Below are positions 1 through 7,000 of a stretch of DNA of 8,490 nt, piece by piece (positions within the stretch are counted from its first letter, which is position 1; every line of letters starts with the position of its first letter). Where the stretch lies: contig JACNJG010000029.1 of the NCBI GenBank assembly GCA_014382685.1, positions 1 through 8,490 of the forward strand, given 5' to 3'. The stretch is from Candidatus Cloacimonadota bacterium. Lineage in GTDB: Bacteria; Cloacimonadota; Cloacimonadia; JGIOTU-2. Position numbers and translations under genes: made by a program. The notes under the pieces were generated by a model that did no database searches, had not been told where the DNA came from, and saw only the letters and a list, made by a program, of their open reading frames with translations.

Positions 1-1
1 C

Positions 2-970
2 ACCTATAGCGTTTCCCTTCCCCATTTCAACTATGATGTGTATGTATCAGCACCTGCTCATGTCCCCTATTCCGGCACATTGCTCGTGAATGGTGATATG
101 GTCATTGATTATCATCTTGGTTTCGCAGCTCTTTATTCTGATTTTGAACTTAATGACGGTAATTTTGTGAGTAATTATGCAGGCGGATGGCAGTGGGGAG
201 AGCCAACAGCCGGCGGTATTACTGCTCACTCCGGAATAAACCTCTGGGGAACAGTACTGGGCGGCACTTATATTGATAATGTGGACTGGTTCCTGAACTC
301 ACCGGAATTAACCGTTCCCTCAGATGCTACACTCTATTTCTGGCATTACTACGATTTTGAAGGATCCAAAACCCTCTGGGATGGTGGTAATGTAACCATC
401 TCAACAAATGGTGGATCATCTTATAATTTGATAACTCCGGAAGGTGGTTATACTGGAAATATTTCTGCTCTTGGCGCACTGGGTTTTGGTGGTCAATTAG
501 ACGAATGGGAGCAAGTTGAATTTGATCTTTCTTCTTATTCAGGACAATCCGCAACAATTCGCTGGCACTTTGCCTCAGATACTTCCGTACATAGTTACTA
601 TGGCTGGTATATCGATGATGTCCTCATCGGTGACCCAAGCACAAGTTATGAAATTCCTGTCGTAAGCAATGATGATCCTCGTCCTGTTCAGGTCGTATCA
701 CTTCACCAGAATTTCCCGAATCCTGTCCGCAATTCCACAACATTTTCCTTTGCATTGCCACAGAATATTCAGAAAGCTGAGCTTTCAATCTATAATATTA
801 AAGGACAGCTTGTAAAATCCTTCAAACCTAATATTAATGAAGGACCTCGTTTTGAGATCGAATGGAACGGCAAAGACAGCTCAAATAAGCCGGTCGCAAG
901 TGGAGTTTATTTCTATAGACTAACCACAGACCAGAAAGAAATTACGAAAAAATTACTCTTATTGCAGTAA
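2..970 (+). CDS. Secreted multidomain protein with type IX secretion sorting domain, C-terminal part only (5' end outside window)
   Basis: The reading frame is open to the left edge. A GTG at 38 could start translation, but the codons before it (TYSVSLPHFNYD) match the paralogous stretch GGSYEVSLPNFTYTLYV in the C25 peptidase downstream, so this is the tail of a longer gene. Visible blocks: the end of a carboxypeptidase-regulatory-like beta domain (to about base 125); a MAM-like/immune-inhibitor-A-type beta-sandwich (about 126-640) with the usual signposts WQWGEP, the HSG...WGT stretch, DGGNVTIS and GWYIDDVLIGDP; then a C-terminal sorting/FlgD-like Ig domain (about 690-967) with NFPNP, IYNIKGQLVK, WNGKD and GVYFYRL. 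Such tails direct proteins through the type IX system to the cell surface in families where this is known. The catalytic or binding part lies outside the window, so its activity cannot be named; a secreted peptidase or adhesin would both fit. No frameshift is visible. Confidence 0.88.
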   Translation, partial: TYSVSLPHFNYDVYVSAPAHVPYSGTLLVNGDMVIDYHLGFAALYSDFELNDGNFVSNYAGGWQWGEPTAGGITAHSGINLWGTVLGGTYIDNVDWFLNSPELTVPSDATLYFWHYYDFEGSKTLWDGGNVTISTNGGSSYNLITPEGGYTGNISALGALGFGGQLDEWEQVEFDLSSYSGQSATIRWHFASDTSVHSYYGWYIDDVLIGDPSTSYEIPVVSNDDPRPVQVVSLHQNFPNPVRNSTTFSFALPQNIQKAELSIYNIKGQLVKSFKPNINEGPRFEIEWNGKDSSNKPVASGVYFYRLTTDQKEITKKLLLLQ

Positions 971-981
971 ATTATTGACGG

Positions 982-1016
982 GCTTGCGGGATGAAATACT
1001 CCCGCAGGCTTAATTT
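982..1016 (+). terminator. Probable intrinsic terminator after the first gene
   Basis: A 10-bp stem pairs 982-991 (GCTTGCGGGA) with 1000-1009 (TCCCGCAGGC), with one G:T wobble and an 8-base loop, starting 11 bases after the stop codon. The following tract TTAATTTA is only moderately T-rich, so termination may be partial. It separates the first gene from the regulator-peptidase pair. Confidence 0.6.
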
Positions 1017-1039
1017 AATGAATTAGGAAAATAAATTCT

Positions 1040-2476
1040 ATGCAGGAAATATTTTATATCTCAACCCTCAAAGGTATCAAGACCCTCTCCTCTGATAGAC
1101 GGCTGAAGATCCTTCGTCATCTGGTTGATAAGAAATATACAGCCCAGGAACTCGCACTGAAGTTCAAGATCAAACCAAATGCGCTCTGGTATGATATGCA
1201 GCAGTTGGAAAGCGCCGAACTTATCGAACTAGTGGAATCCGAGCACGTGCGTGGTACAATTAAAAAATACTTCCGGGCTGTTGCAAGGAACTATTTCGTT
1301 GACGTATCTCTTGGAGAAGCGGAGCTCAATAAAAACAATGTAATTCATGCATTTCTCAATCAGGAAATTGAAGACTGGCGAAGAGAGCGGGTCATCAAGG
1401 TACGCTTCAAAGATATAGCCCACAAGATCATTACTCACAATCTTGGTATCAAAGAAAACGAAAAAGTTGTTATCAGCTACCAGCCGATGCATAGAAAACT
1501 TGTTGAAGACCTTATGGTAGAGATCGCCCGTCAAGGCGCCTATGCAATACCTATCTTCTGGACGAAACGAATGGAGTATAATTTCATCCGTCACGTCCCG
1601 CTTTCCTATGCCACAAAGGATGTGATCAGTGATTTCCTTATTAATGATATAGATGCACATATTATCTTTTCAGGAGAATTCCTTGATGAGATCGAAGGGG
1701 AACCCCTCAGTAAAGAACTCATCAAAAAAAGTGATCTAATTGAAGAGACAAAACGGGAAAACGTACGCAAGACCTACAAAACAGATGTCCGCTTCCTTAC
1801 AATCGATACGATCTATAATAATTTCCAAAAAGCTGAGGCAGAGATCCGAAGCGAGATGTACTGGAAAGCATTGAATGAAGAGCCGAAACGTCTTACTGAG
1901 AAATGTAACAAAGTAAAAGAATTACTTGCTGATTCTAAGAGTATTTCCATTGAAGACGGGAATGGCAGTATGATCGAGATAAATCTTCCAAAGGATAGAG
2001 TGATCCAGATCAAAGACGGCATTGCAAATTCCAGTGCTTCAGATTCCGAACTTCCAGGCGGATTAGTCGTGGGACTACTCGAAAAGGGCAGTATCAATGG
2101 AAAATTCAATACGGATTTCGCCTATCTATACGACACACTCTTCGAAGAAGTCGATATCATTATTCATAACAATAAGATCATAGAAATGAAAGCAAAAACG
2201 GATAATGATAAGCTTCAAACACTTTTCAAGAATGCCGGTGGAGATAAAGATATAGTCGGCTCTTTTACCATTGGAATGAATCCGGCATTACATCAAAATA
2301 TTTACCATCCATATATAAATGCTAAAATATTTGGTGCGCTCACTCTGCAAGTTGGCTGGGATGAACTCGAAGCTACCAGCATTGATTCCAATATGATCGC
2401 ACAATTCTATATGCTCGATAAAATCATTAAAGTCGATAATAAAATTCTTTTTAATAACGGAAAACTACAAATATAA
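1040..2476 (+). CDS. Winged-helix DNA-binding protein fused to an M29 (aminopeptidase T)-like domain lacking most metal ligands
   Basis: The 478-residue protein has two parts. Residues about 14-85 look like an ArsR-type winged helix (LSSDRRLKILRHLV, then TAQELALKFKIKPNALWYDM as the helix-turn-helix, then a basic wing and KKYFRAV). Residues about 122-478 follow the M29 aminopeptidase T layout: AHKIITHNLGIKENEKVVISYQ opens the alpha/beta domain, and the later VGSFTIGMNP and FGALTLQVG correspond to the active-site strands. Family ligands are mostly replaced: the Glu of P-x-GE reads Gly341 (LPGG), the Glu of GE-x-x-IG-x-N reads Ser408, the His of GTxHxAxG reads Thr435, and the His of HxD reads Ser447, leaving only Asp449. 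This alignment was made by eye. I infer a non-catalytic, ligand-sensing transcription regulator, perhaps for peptides. It is soluble, with no signal peptide. The start is supported by AGGAAA about 10 bases upstream. The stop lies 19 bases before the C25 peptidase start, so the two are probably one operon. Confidence 0.8.
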   Translation: MQEIFYISTLKGIKTLSSDRRLKILRHLVDKKYTAQELALKFKIKPNALWYDMQQLESAELIELVESEHVRGTIKKYFRAVARNYFVDVSLGEAELNKNNVIHAFLNQEIEDWRRERVIKVRFKDIAHKIITHNLGIKENEKVVISYQPMHRKLVEDLMVEIARQGAYAIPIFWTKRMEYNFIRHVPLSYATKDVISDFLINDIDAHIIFSGEFLDEIEGEPLSKELIKKSDLIEETKRENVRKTYKTDVRFLTIDTIYNNFQKAEAEIRSEMYWKALNEEPKRLTEKCNKVKELLADSKSISIEDGNGSMIEINLPKDRVIQIKDGIANSSASDSELPGGLVVGLLEKGSINGKFNTDFAYLYDTLFEEVDIIIHNNKIIEMKAKTDNDKLQTLFKNAGGDKDIVGSFTIGMNPALHQNIYHPYINAKIFGALTLQVGWDELEATSIDSNMIAQFYMLDKIIKVDNKILFNNGKLQI

Positions 2477-2483
2477 AAAAATT

Positions 2484-2489
2484 AAGGGG
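2484..2489 (+). promoter_or_regulatory. Ribosome binding site of the C25 peptidase gene
   Basis: AAGGGG lies 6 bases before the ATG at 2496. It fixes that start, which is also the one that yields a clean signal peptide. No promoter fits in the 19-base gap, which supports translation from a transcript shared with the upstream gene. Confidence 0.7.
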
Positions 2490-2495
2490 ATCAGT

Positions 2496-5400
2496 ATGAA
2501 AAAACTAAGTATCCTAATACTCATTCTTTTTATTGCATCCATCAGTTTTGCAGATGTGATAACAAAGACCTATTATTTTAATGCTCCTGAAATCGAATTC
2601 GATGGTGAATATGCTATTCTTCAACTGGAAGACAGCTACCATCTTGGAAATCCAGGCGAACCTTCCCTGCCCTATATCGGCATCAATCTTCTCCTTCCTC
2701 AAGAGCAAGCCATCTCTGATATCTCAATTGAATTCTACGAAGAAACATTACTCGGAAATTACACGATTTACCCCAAACAGCAACCAACACCTCTTTCATT
2801 ATTAGATCAGCCGGAATTCACACCTCCAGACCAAGCTATCTATTCAAGTGATTCACCTTTCCCAACCAAGCAATACAATGATTATTCAACACATTATCTT
2901 GCAGGTTATTCTGTGGGCTCTTTTGCTACAACTCCTATTACCTATATCCCTTCTACAAAGGAACTAAGCTACTACAAAAAAGCTGTTGTAACCGTAGAGA
3001 CTTCCTATGATAATACTGCATCTAATTCGCAGAGATTTCTTCATGAAAATCCTGCTATTGAAGCCAGACTGGCAGCTCTTGTTGATAATATCGGACTTCT
3101 AAACACATATACAATTCCACGATCAAAAGCTGACGGATGGGATTACATAATCATCACCAGCGATGCCTTTGAGGATGATTTTCAGGCACTTGCAGATTTT
3201 CATGCACTGCGAGGTTTAAAATCAAAAGTAACCCTCATGAGCGATATTATGTTGAATTATCCCGGCGTTGATGTCGGAGATCAGATCCGAAACTATGTTA
3301 TTGCAGAATATGATGAATATCCTGTTCAATATGTGCTTCTCGGTGGTGATACGGATATCATCGCACATAGAGGTCTCTATGCAGATCCCGGCTCTGGATA
3401 TGCAGATGATGACATTCCGGCAGATATGTATTACGGTTGCCTGGATCGTACTGCTGCACCGGGTACTGGACCCGACTGGAACAATAACAACAACAGTTAC
3501 TGGGGTGAAGAGAACGAAGCAGATTTCTTTGCAGAAGTTTTAATTGGTCGAATCTGCTCTAACAACAGCACTGAAATCGCAAACCAGATCAACAAGATTC
3601 AGCTCTATCTTGAATCACCGATAGCTGATGAACTGGAAACAACTTTAATGGTCGGCGAGAACCTCTGGCCCGGAACCTATGGCGGTACTTATATGAACGA
3701 ACTCCTTGTGGGAAGCTCTTCAAATGGCTATACAACTGTAGGAATTCCCGGAAGCTGGACTGTTACTACACTATATCAGATCAACTATAATTGGACTTCC
3801 AATGATCTTTATAATGCACTGAATCTCGGACCGAACTTTCTTAATCATCTTGGACACGGCTCCACAACTCACTGCCTGAATATTGATAATCCCGATCTTA
3901 ATACATATAATCTTACAAACGACGGCATTACTCATGGTTTCTACAACGGTTATTCACAGGCATGTTACTCGGGTTCGATCGACAACAGAAATTCATCGGG
4001 CTATTATGGCTCTGACTGCTTCATGGAAGTTATCACCAATATATCAACTGCTGCATCTGCGTTTGTTGGAAACAGCAGATACGGCTGGGGACAACCAGGT
4101 GGCACAAACGGCGCCTCACAACATTATCACAGACAGTACATAGACGCTTTTTTTGATGATGGAATGAATTCTGTCAGCGGTGCTAACCAGCTTTCCAAAG
4201 AGCACACACTTCCGTATGTTACAGGTAGTGAACTCTTGCGCTGGTGCTATTATCAACTTAACGAATTCGGTGATCCTGCCCTTGAGATATGGACCGCAGA
4301 ACCCTCCACACTCACTCCTGTTTATCCACAGACGATTATGGCTGGTGTGCCCAGTATAGAAGTTATAGCCCCTGCCGGCTCCCGAATAGTAGTGTATGAT
4401 GATGACACGATCTATGGGTATGGACAGGTGAATATCCTCGGAACAGGTACTGTCATTTTTGACATTGTTCCAAGCGAATCAGGAATTCTTCATATTGCGA
4501 TCGTAGCGTCTAATTATTATAAATATGTTGGTGATATCGTTGTTACTGCAAGCGTAGTAACACTATATCCAGACACAATAAATGTGAACATCCCAACACT
4601 GATCACAGTTGAAGTTATGGCTCCGGACAGCGTCTCTCCTCAGGTTGGGGTTAATGTCTGGGCAGAAGGACTGAATTATATCTCAGCTACAGAAGTTACT
4701 GATGCCACAGGTACGGCAATTCTTAATGTGAACTATTGCTATGGTCCTACCATTCAAATCTTTGGACAAAATCCAGGTGAAGAGTACTTCCTATTCATAG
4801 AAGAGCTTAACGTAACTGCCCTCGATCTTACGAATCCCTCTTTGAATGTAACCACAGATTTCGGTCTGGAGGACACCTTTGCACTCAATCTCGAAGGTAC
4901 TATAGAAGCTTATGCAGATGAAAGTGATTTCACACTATGGGTTAATGTTGATGGAATAGGTTTCTACGCTGCAGCAGATATAACCTGTGATATAACACCA
5001 ACAACTCTGATCCCTGTCGATGCGATAATCGCAAAATCGGGATATGATCTTTATGAAGAGATTTTCCCTGTTATTGTAGCTTATGGAAGTATATCCGGTC
5101 TTGTAACAGAAAGCCAGAATGGATCTCCTGTCACAAATGCCGAAGTCTGCTTCTATGAACAAGGGGCAAATCCCAATACTGATGATCCTGTCTTTGTTGC
5201 CACTACAAATGCTTCTGGCATCTATACTTCCGAAGAAGGCAATCCGGTTGATTATTATGATATCTACATCAACAAATGGGGATTCGATCCTTACCAGGAA
5301 TTAAGCTACTTCCTCGGATACGGTATTAATGCTCATGATATTGTTGTTGATCCGGTTGAAAGCGGTTTCATTTCCGGTAATGTTTATGATGACTTCTTAA

Positions 5401-6431
5401 GTCTTGGAAATGCAAATCTTTCTTACTGCCGCAGCGATAATGGTGAAGAATATGCTTCTGTTCAGTCAACCGGTGGCAGTTATGAAGTCAGTCTTCCGAA
5501 CTTCACCTATACTCTTTATGTAACTGCCGAAGGTCATGTTCCTTATATTGGAATACTTACTGTAAATGGCGATGCCCAGTATGATTACCATCTTGGATAC
5601 GCAGATCTATTTGACGATGCAGAGGATGGCATGAACCAGTGGACTTCTGTTGATTGGCATGTAACAGATGAAGCATGTGTATCCCCAACACACTCCTTTA
5701 CTGACAGCCCGGGTGGCAGTTATCCCCCATGGACAACAGCTATTATGGAGCTGACCGATCCTGTAAGTTTGAGCAGCATGAAAGGAAGTGCAAACCTGTA
5801 CTTTAATGCAAAATGGGATATCGAGTCCAACTGGGACTATGCTCAGGTTCTCGCTTCCGTTGACGGCACAACATGGACAGCACTCGAGGGTGAATATACA
5901 GAACCTGGCGTAGGAACTTTCCAGCCGCCCGGAGAACCGGTTTATGACGGAACACAGGCAGAGTGGGTTGCAGAAATATCAGACCTCTCTGATTTCACTG
6001 GCGAAGATCAGGTTTATATCAGGTTCCTTATGGATTCTGACGGCTATGTCGAAGAAGACGGCATGCATGTTGATGATATTCTCATTGGAGATCCCGCATC
6101 CAGCTATGAAATTCCTATGACCTCAAATGGTGATCCATATGTTATTAATCAGTTCAGACTCAGCCAGAACTTCCCGAATCCTGTTACCGGCTCAACAACT
6201 ATTTCCTTCTCCCTTCCTGCAAATGTACAAAAAGCTGAGCTAAAGATCTATAACATAAAAGGACAACTTGTGAAAACTTTCATTCCTGAAATAAGTCCTA
6301 CCGGCACTGCAATCGACTTTGTATGGGACGGCAAAGATAACAATGATAAAACCGTTTCCAATGGCGTCTATTTCTACAGACTTGAAACAAATGAAAAGCA
6401 AGTCATCAGGAAAATGGTTTTGATGAGATAG
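2496..6431 (+). CDS. Secreted gingipain-like C25 cysteine peptidase with Ig-like domains and type IX secretion sorting domain
   Basis: The 1311-residue precursor starts with a signal peptide (MKKLSILILILFIASISFA, cleavage about residue 19/20) and a propeptide-like region (about 20-205). The C25 catalytic domain covers about 213-600: WDYIIITSDAF, LLGGD (281-285) and EVLIGRI mark the core, His454 in HLGHG and Cys490 in SQACYSG are the expected His-Cys dyad, and NEFGDPALEIW closes the domain. Then follow an Ig-like domain of the type that trails gingipains (about 602-685), two further beta domains (about 686-863), two carboxypeptidase-regulatory-like domains (about 864-955 and 957-1036), a MAM-like beta-sandwich (about 1037-1200, ending HVDDILIGDP) and a C-terminal sorting domain (about 1218-1311: NFPNP, IYNIKGQLVK, WDGKD, GVYFYRL). 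It should be exported and cell-surface attached or released, degrading extracellular protein; clan CD cysteine peptidases cleave after a specific P1 residue, which cannot be read here. Both catalytic residues are present, so it is probably active. Its tail is paralogous to the gene ending at 970. Confidence 0.9.
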   Translation: MKKLSILILILFIASISFADVITKTYYFNAPEIEFDGEYAILQLEDSYHLGNPGEPSLPYIGINLLLPQEQAISDISIEFYEETLLGNYTIYPKQQPTPLSLLDQPEFTPPDQAIYSSDSPFPTKQYNDYSTHYLAGYSVGSFATTPITYIPSTKELSYYKKAVVTVETSYDNTASNSQRFLHENPAIEARLAALVDNIGLLNTYTIPRSKADGWDYIIITSDAFEDDFQALADFHALRGLKSKVTLMSDIMLNYPGVDVGDQIRNYVIAEYDEYPVQYVLLGGDTDIIAHRGLYADPGSGYADDDIPADMYYGCLDRTAAPGTGPDWNNNNNSYWGEENEADFFAEVLIGRICSNNSTEIANQINKIQLYLESPIADELETTLMVGENLWPGTYGGTYMNELLVGSSSNGYTTVGIPGSWTVTTLYQINYNWTSNDLYNALNLGPNFLNHLGHGSTTHCLNIDNPDLNTYNLTNDGITHGFYNGYSQACYSGSIDNRNSSGYYGSDCFMEVITNISTAASAFVGNSRYGWGQPGGTNGASQHYHRQYIDAFFDDGMNSVSGANQLSKEHTLPYVTGSELLRWCYYQLNEFGDPALEIWTAEPSTLTPVYPQTIMAGVPSIEVIAPAGSRIVVYDDDTIYGYGQVNILGTGTVIFDIVPSESGILHIAIVASNYYKYVGDIVVTASVVTLYPDTINVNIPTLITVEVMAPDSVSPQVGVNVWAEGLNYISATEVTDATGTAILNVNYCYGPTIQIFGQNPGEEYFLFIEELNVTALDLTNPSLNVTTDFGLEDTFALNLEGTIEAYADESDFTLWVNVDGIGFYAAADITCDITPTTLIPVDAIIAKSGYDLYEEIFPVIVAYGSISGLVTESQNGSPVTNAEVCFYEQGANPNTDDPVFVATTNASGIYTSEEGNPVDYYDIYINKWGFDPYQELSYFLGYGINAHDIVVDPVESGFISGNVYDDFLSLGNANLSYCRSDNGEEYASVQSTGGSYEVSLPNFTYTLYVTAEGHVPYIGILTVNGDAQYDYHLGYADLFDDAEDGMNQWTSVDWHVTDEACVSPTHSFTDSPGGSYPPWTTAIMELTDPVSLSSMKGSANLYFNAKWDIESNWDYAQVLASVDGTTWTALEGEYTEPGVGTFQPPGEPVYDGTQAEWVAEISDLSDFTGEDQVYIRFLMDSDGYVEEDGMHVDDILIGDPASSYEIPMTSNGDPYVINQFRLSQNFPNPVTGSTTISFSLPANVQKAELKIYNIKGQLVKTFIPEISPTGTAIDFVWDGKDNNDKTVSNGVYFYRLETNEKQVIRKMVLMR

Positions 6432-6457
6432 TCTCCGCATAAAACATATAAACTAAG

Positions 6458-6490
6458 GACGCACATCGATTTTGGTGTGCGTCTTTTTTT
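6458..6490 (+). terminator. Strong intrinsic terminator of the regulator-peptidase operon
   Basis: GACGCACATC (6458-6467) pairs with GGTGTGCGTC (6474-6483), with one wobble pair and a 6-base loop, and is followed at once by seven T (6484-6490). It lies 26 bases after the peptidase stop codon. Confidence 0.92.
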
Positions 6491-6492
6491 GA

Positions 6493-6546
6493 CCTCTCCC
6501 TAACCCTCTTCCGGATTCATCTGGGAGAGGGAATTAAAGGGTGAGG
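6493..6546. repeat. Long imperfect palindrome, probable dispersed repeat element
   Basis: Inner arms 6504-6512 (CCCTCTTCC) and 6523-6531 (GGGAGAGGG) pair with one wobble around a 10-base loop. Outer arms 6493-6501 (CCTCTCCCT) and 6538-6546 (AGGGTGAGG) pair with one mismatch. From general knowledge, CCTCNCCCTAACCCTCTCCC-type palindromes recur in intergenic DNA of many unrelated bacteria; only one copy is present here, so repeat status is inferred. It abuts the T-tract of the operon terminator. The 80 bases after it (6547-6626) hold nothing I can support. Confidence 0.6.
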
Positions 6547-6626
6547 ATTAGTGATTGTAAATTCCAGCGCAAACTTCTTGACAGATAATAAGCAATAAAA
6601 CAGAAAGAAATCCACATTGGATTTTT

Positions 6627-6839
6627 ATGAATACAAGAGAAAGAAATAAGGAAAATATTCACACATTGCGTAACAGTTTCACAACGCATTTGCTGGAACA
6701 TGGAACTGATCTTGGATATGTGCAACACCTTCTGGGACATAAGAATTCAAAAACTACAGAAAGATATACCCATGTTTCAAAAGATGCATTTAATAAGATA
6801 ATAAGTCCACTCGACAGACTGAAATTGAGTGATGAATAA
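6627..6839 (+). pseudogene. Truncated tyrosine recombinase/integrase, C-terminal catalytic fragment
   Basis: The 70 codons carry the end of a tyrosine recombinase catalytic domain: HTLRNSF (His12, Arg15 of the HxxR box), LLGHKNSKTTERYTHVS (His38 of LGH, and Tyr47, the nucleophile position), then a short SPLDRL tail as in XerD-like and integron-type integrases. Full proteins of this family are about 300-400 residues. The core-binding domain, the first catalytic Arg and the catalytic Lys are missing. The frame is open upstream only to a TGA at 6579, and those codons do not resemble the missing domain. No Shine-Dalgarno precedes the ATG, which supports a remnant and not an active gene. The four visible catalytic residues are intact, so the truncation may be recent. 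It lies just before a cassette-like segment, and may be what is left of the enzyme that served it. Confidence 0.8.
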
Positions 6840-6855
6840 AATTTCGAAATTAGTG

Positions 6856-6902
6856 AAAAGGTCGTATACACTCCCTAATAGGGAGCATCCCCGACCTTTT
6901 TT
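6856..6902 (+). terminator. Nested hairpin with T-tract, terminator-like
   Basis: The outer stem AAAAGGTCG (6856-6864) pairs perfectly with CGACCTTTT (6892-6900). Inside it, CTCCCT (6871-6876) pairs with AGGGAG (6880-6885) around a 3-base loop, with 6-base internal loops on both sides. Six T (6897-6902) follow the C of the stem. It could terminate transcription in both directions, since the left arm is preceded by A residues, and would insulate the following gene. It may equally be a copy of a dispersed palindromic element (see the AGGTCG palindrome just downstream). Confidence 0.6.
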
Positions 6903-6923
6903 GAAATATAAAGTAGATATCCA

Positions 6924-6939
6924 CGACCTTTTTAGGTCG
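6924..6939. repeat. AGGTCG palindrome, second copy of the word in the preceding hairpin
   Basis: CGACCT (6924-6929) and AGGTCG (6934-6939) form a perfect 6-bp stem around TTTT. In addition TCCCCGACCT (6888-6897) and AGGTCGGGGA (6934-6943) are a perfect 10-base inverted pair, linking this palindrome to the hairpin at 6856-6902. Four copies of the AGGTCG/CGACCT word thus lie within 84 bases in alternating orientation. The function is unknown. Confidence 0.6.
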
Positions 6940-6951
6940 GGGACACAGACA

Positions 6952-6961
6952 TTATGCACTC
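6952..6961. repeat. Left copy of the inverted repeat flanking the unknown gene
   Basis: TTATGCACTC, the perfect inverse of 8399-8408. It lies 13 bases right of the AGGTCG palindrome and about 40 bases before the ATG at 7001. It would be the TTRRRY core of a cassette end. Confidence 0.75.
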
Positions 6962-7000
6962 TAACTTAATGCCGTAAGTGAGGAAAAATTTAGAATAGCT

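Noticed and set aside
38..970. GTG at 38 as the true start of a complete 310-residue protein
   Set aside because: The frame is open to the window edge and the upstream codons match the paralogous protein, and no signal peptide follows the GTG.
975..1003. TTGACG at 975 as a -35 box for the regulator gene
   Set aside because: The expected -10 position falls in the C-rich arm of the terminator hairpin (ACTCCC), so no promoter can be supported.
1229..1660. Antisense open frames inside the regulator and peptidase genes
   Set aside because: They overlap well-supported coding genes, lack ribosome binding sites and show no recognisable domains; they are shadows of the real frames.
1040..2476. Active M29 aminopeptidase
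   Set aside because: The expected Glu, Glu, His and His ligand positions read Gly, Ser, Thr and Ser in the by-eye alignment, so an active metallopeptidase is unlikely.
6578..6606. TTGACA at 6578 as the -35 box of a promoter for the recombinase fragment
   Set aside because: No acceptable -10 hexamer lies at 16-18 bases; the region at that distance reads ACAGAA/CAGAAA.
6856..6943. Short CRISPR array from the repeated AGGTCG words
   Set aside because: The repeats are too short, alternate in orientation and are unevenly spaced; they form hairpins, not direct repeats with spacers.
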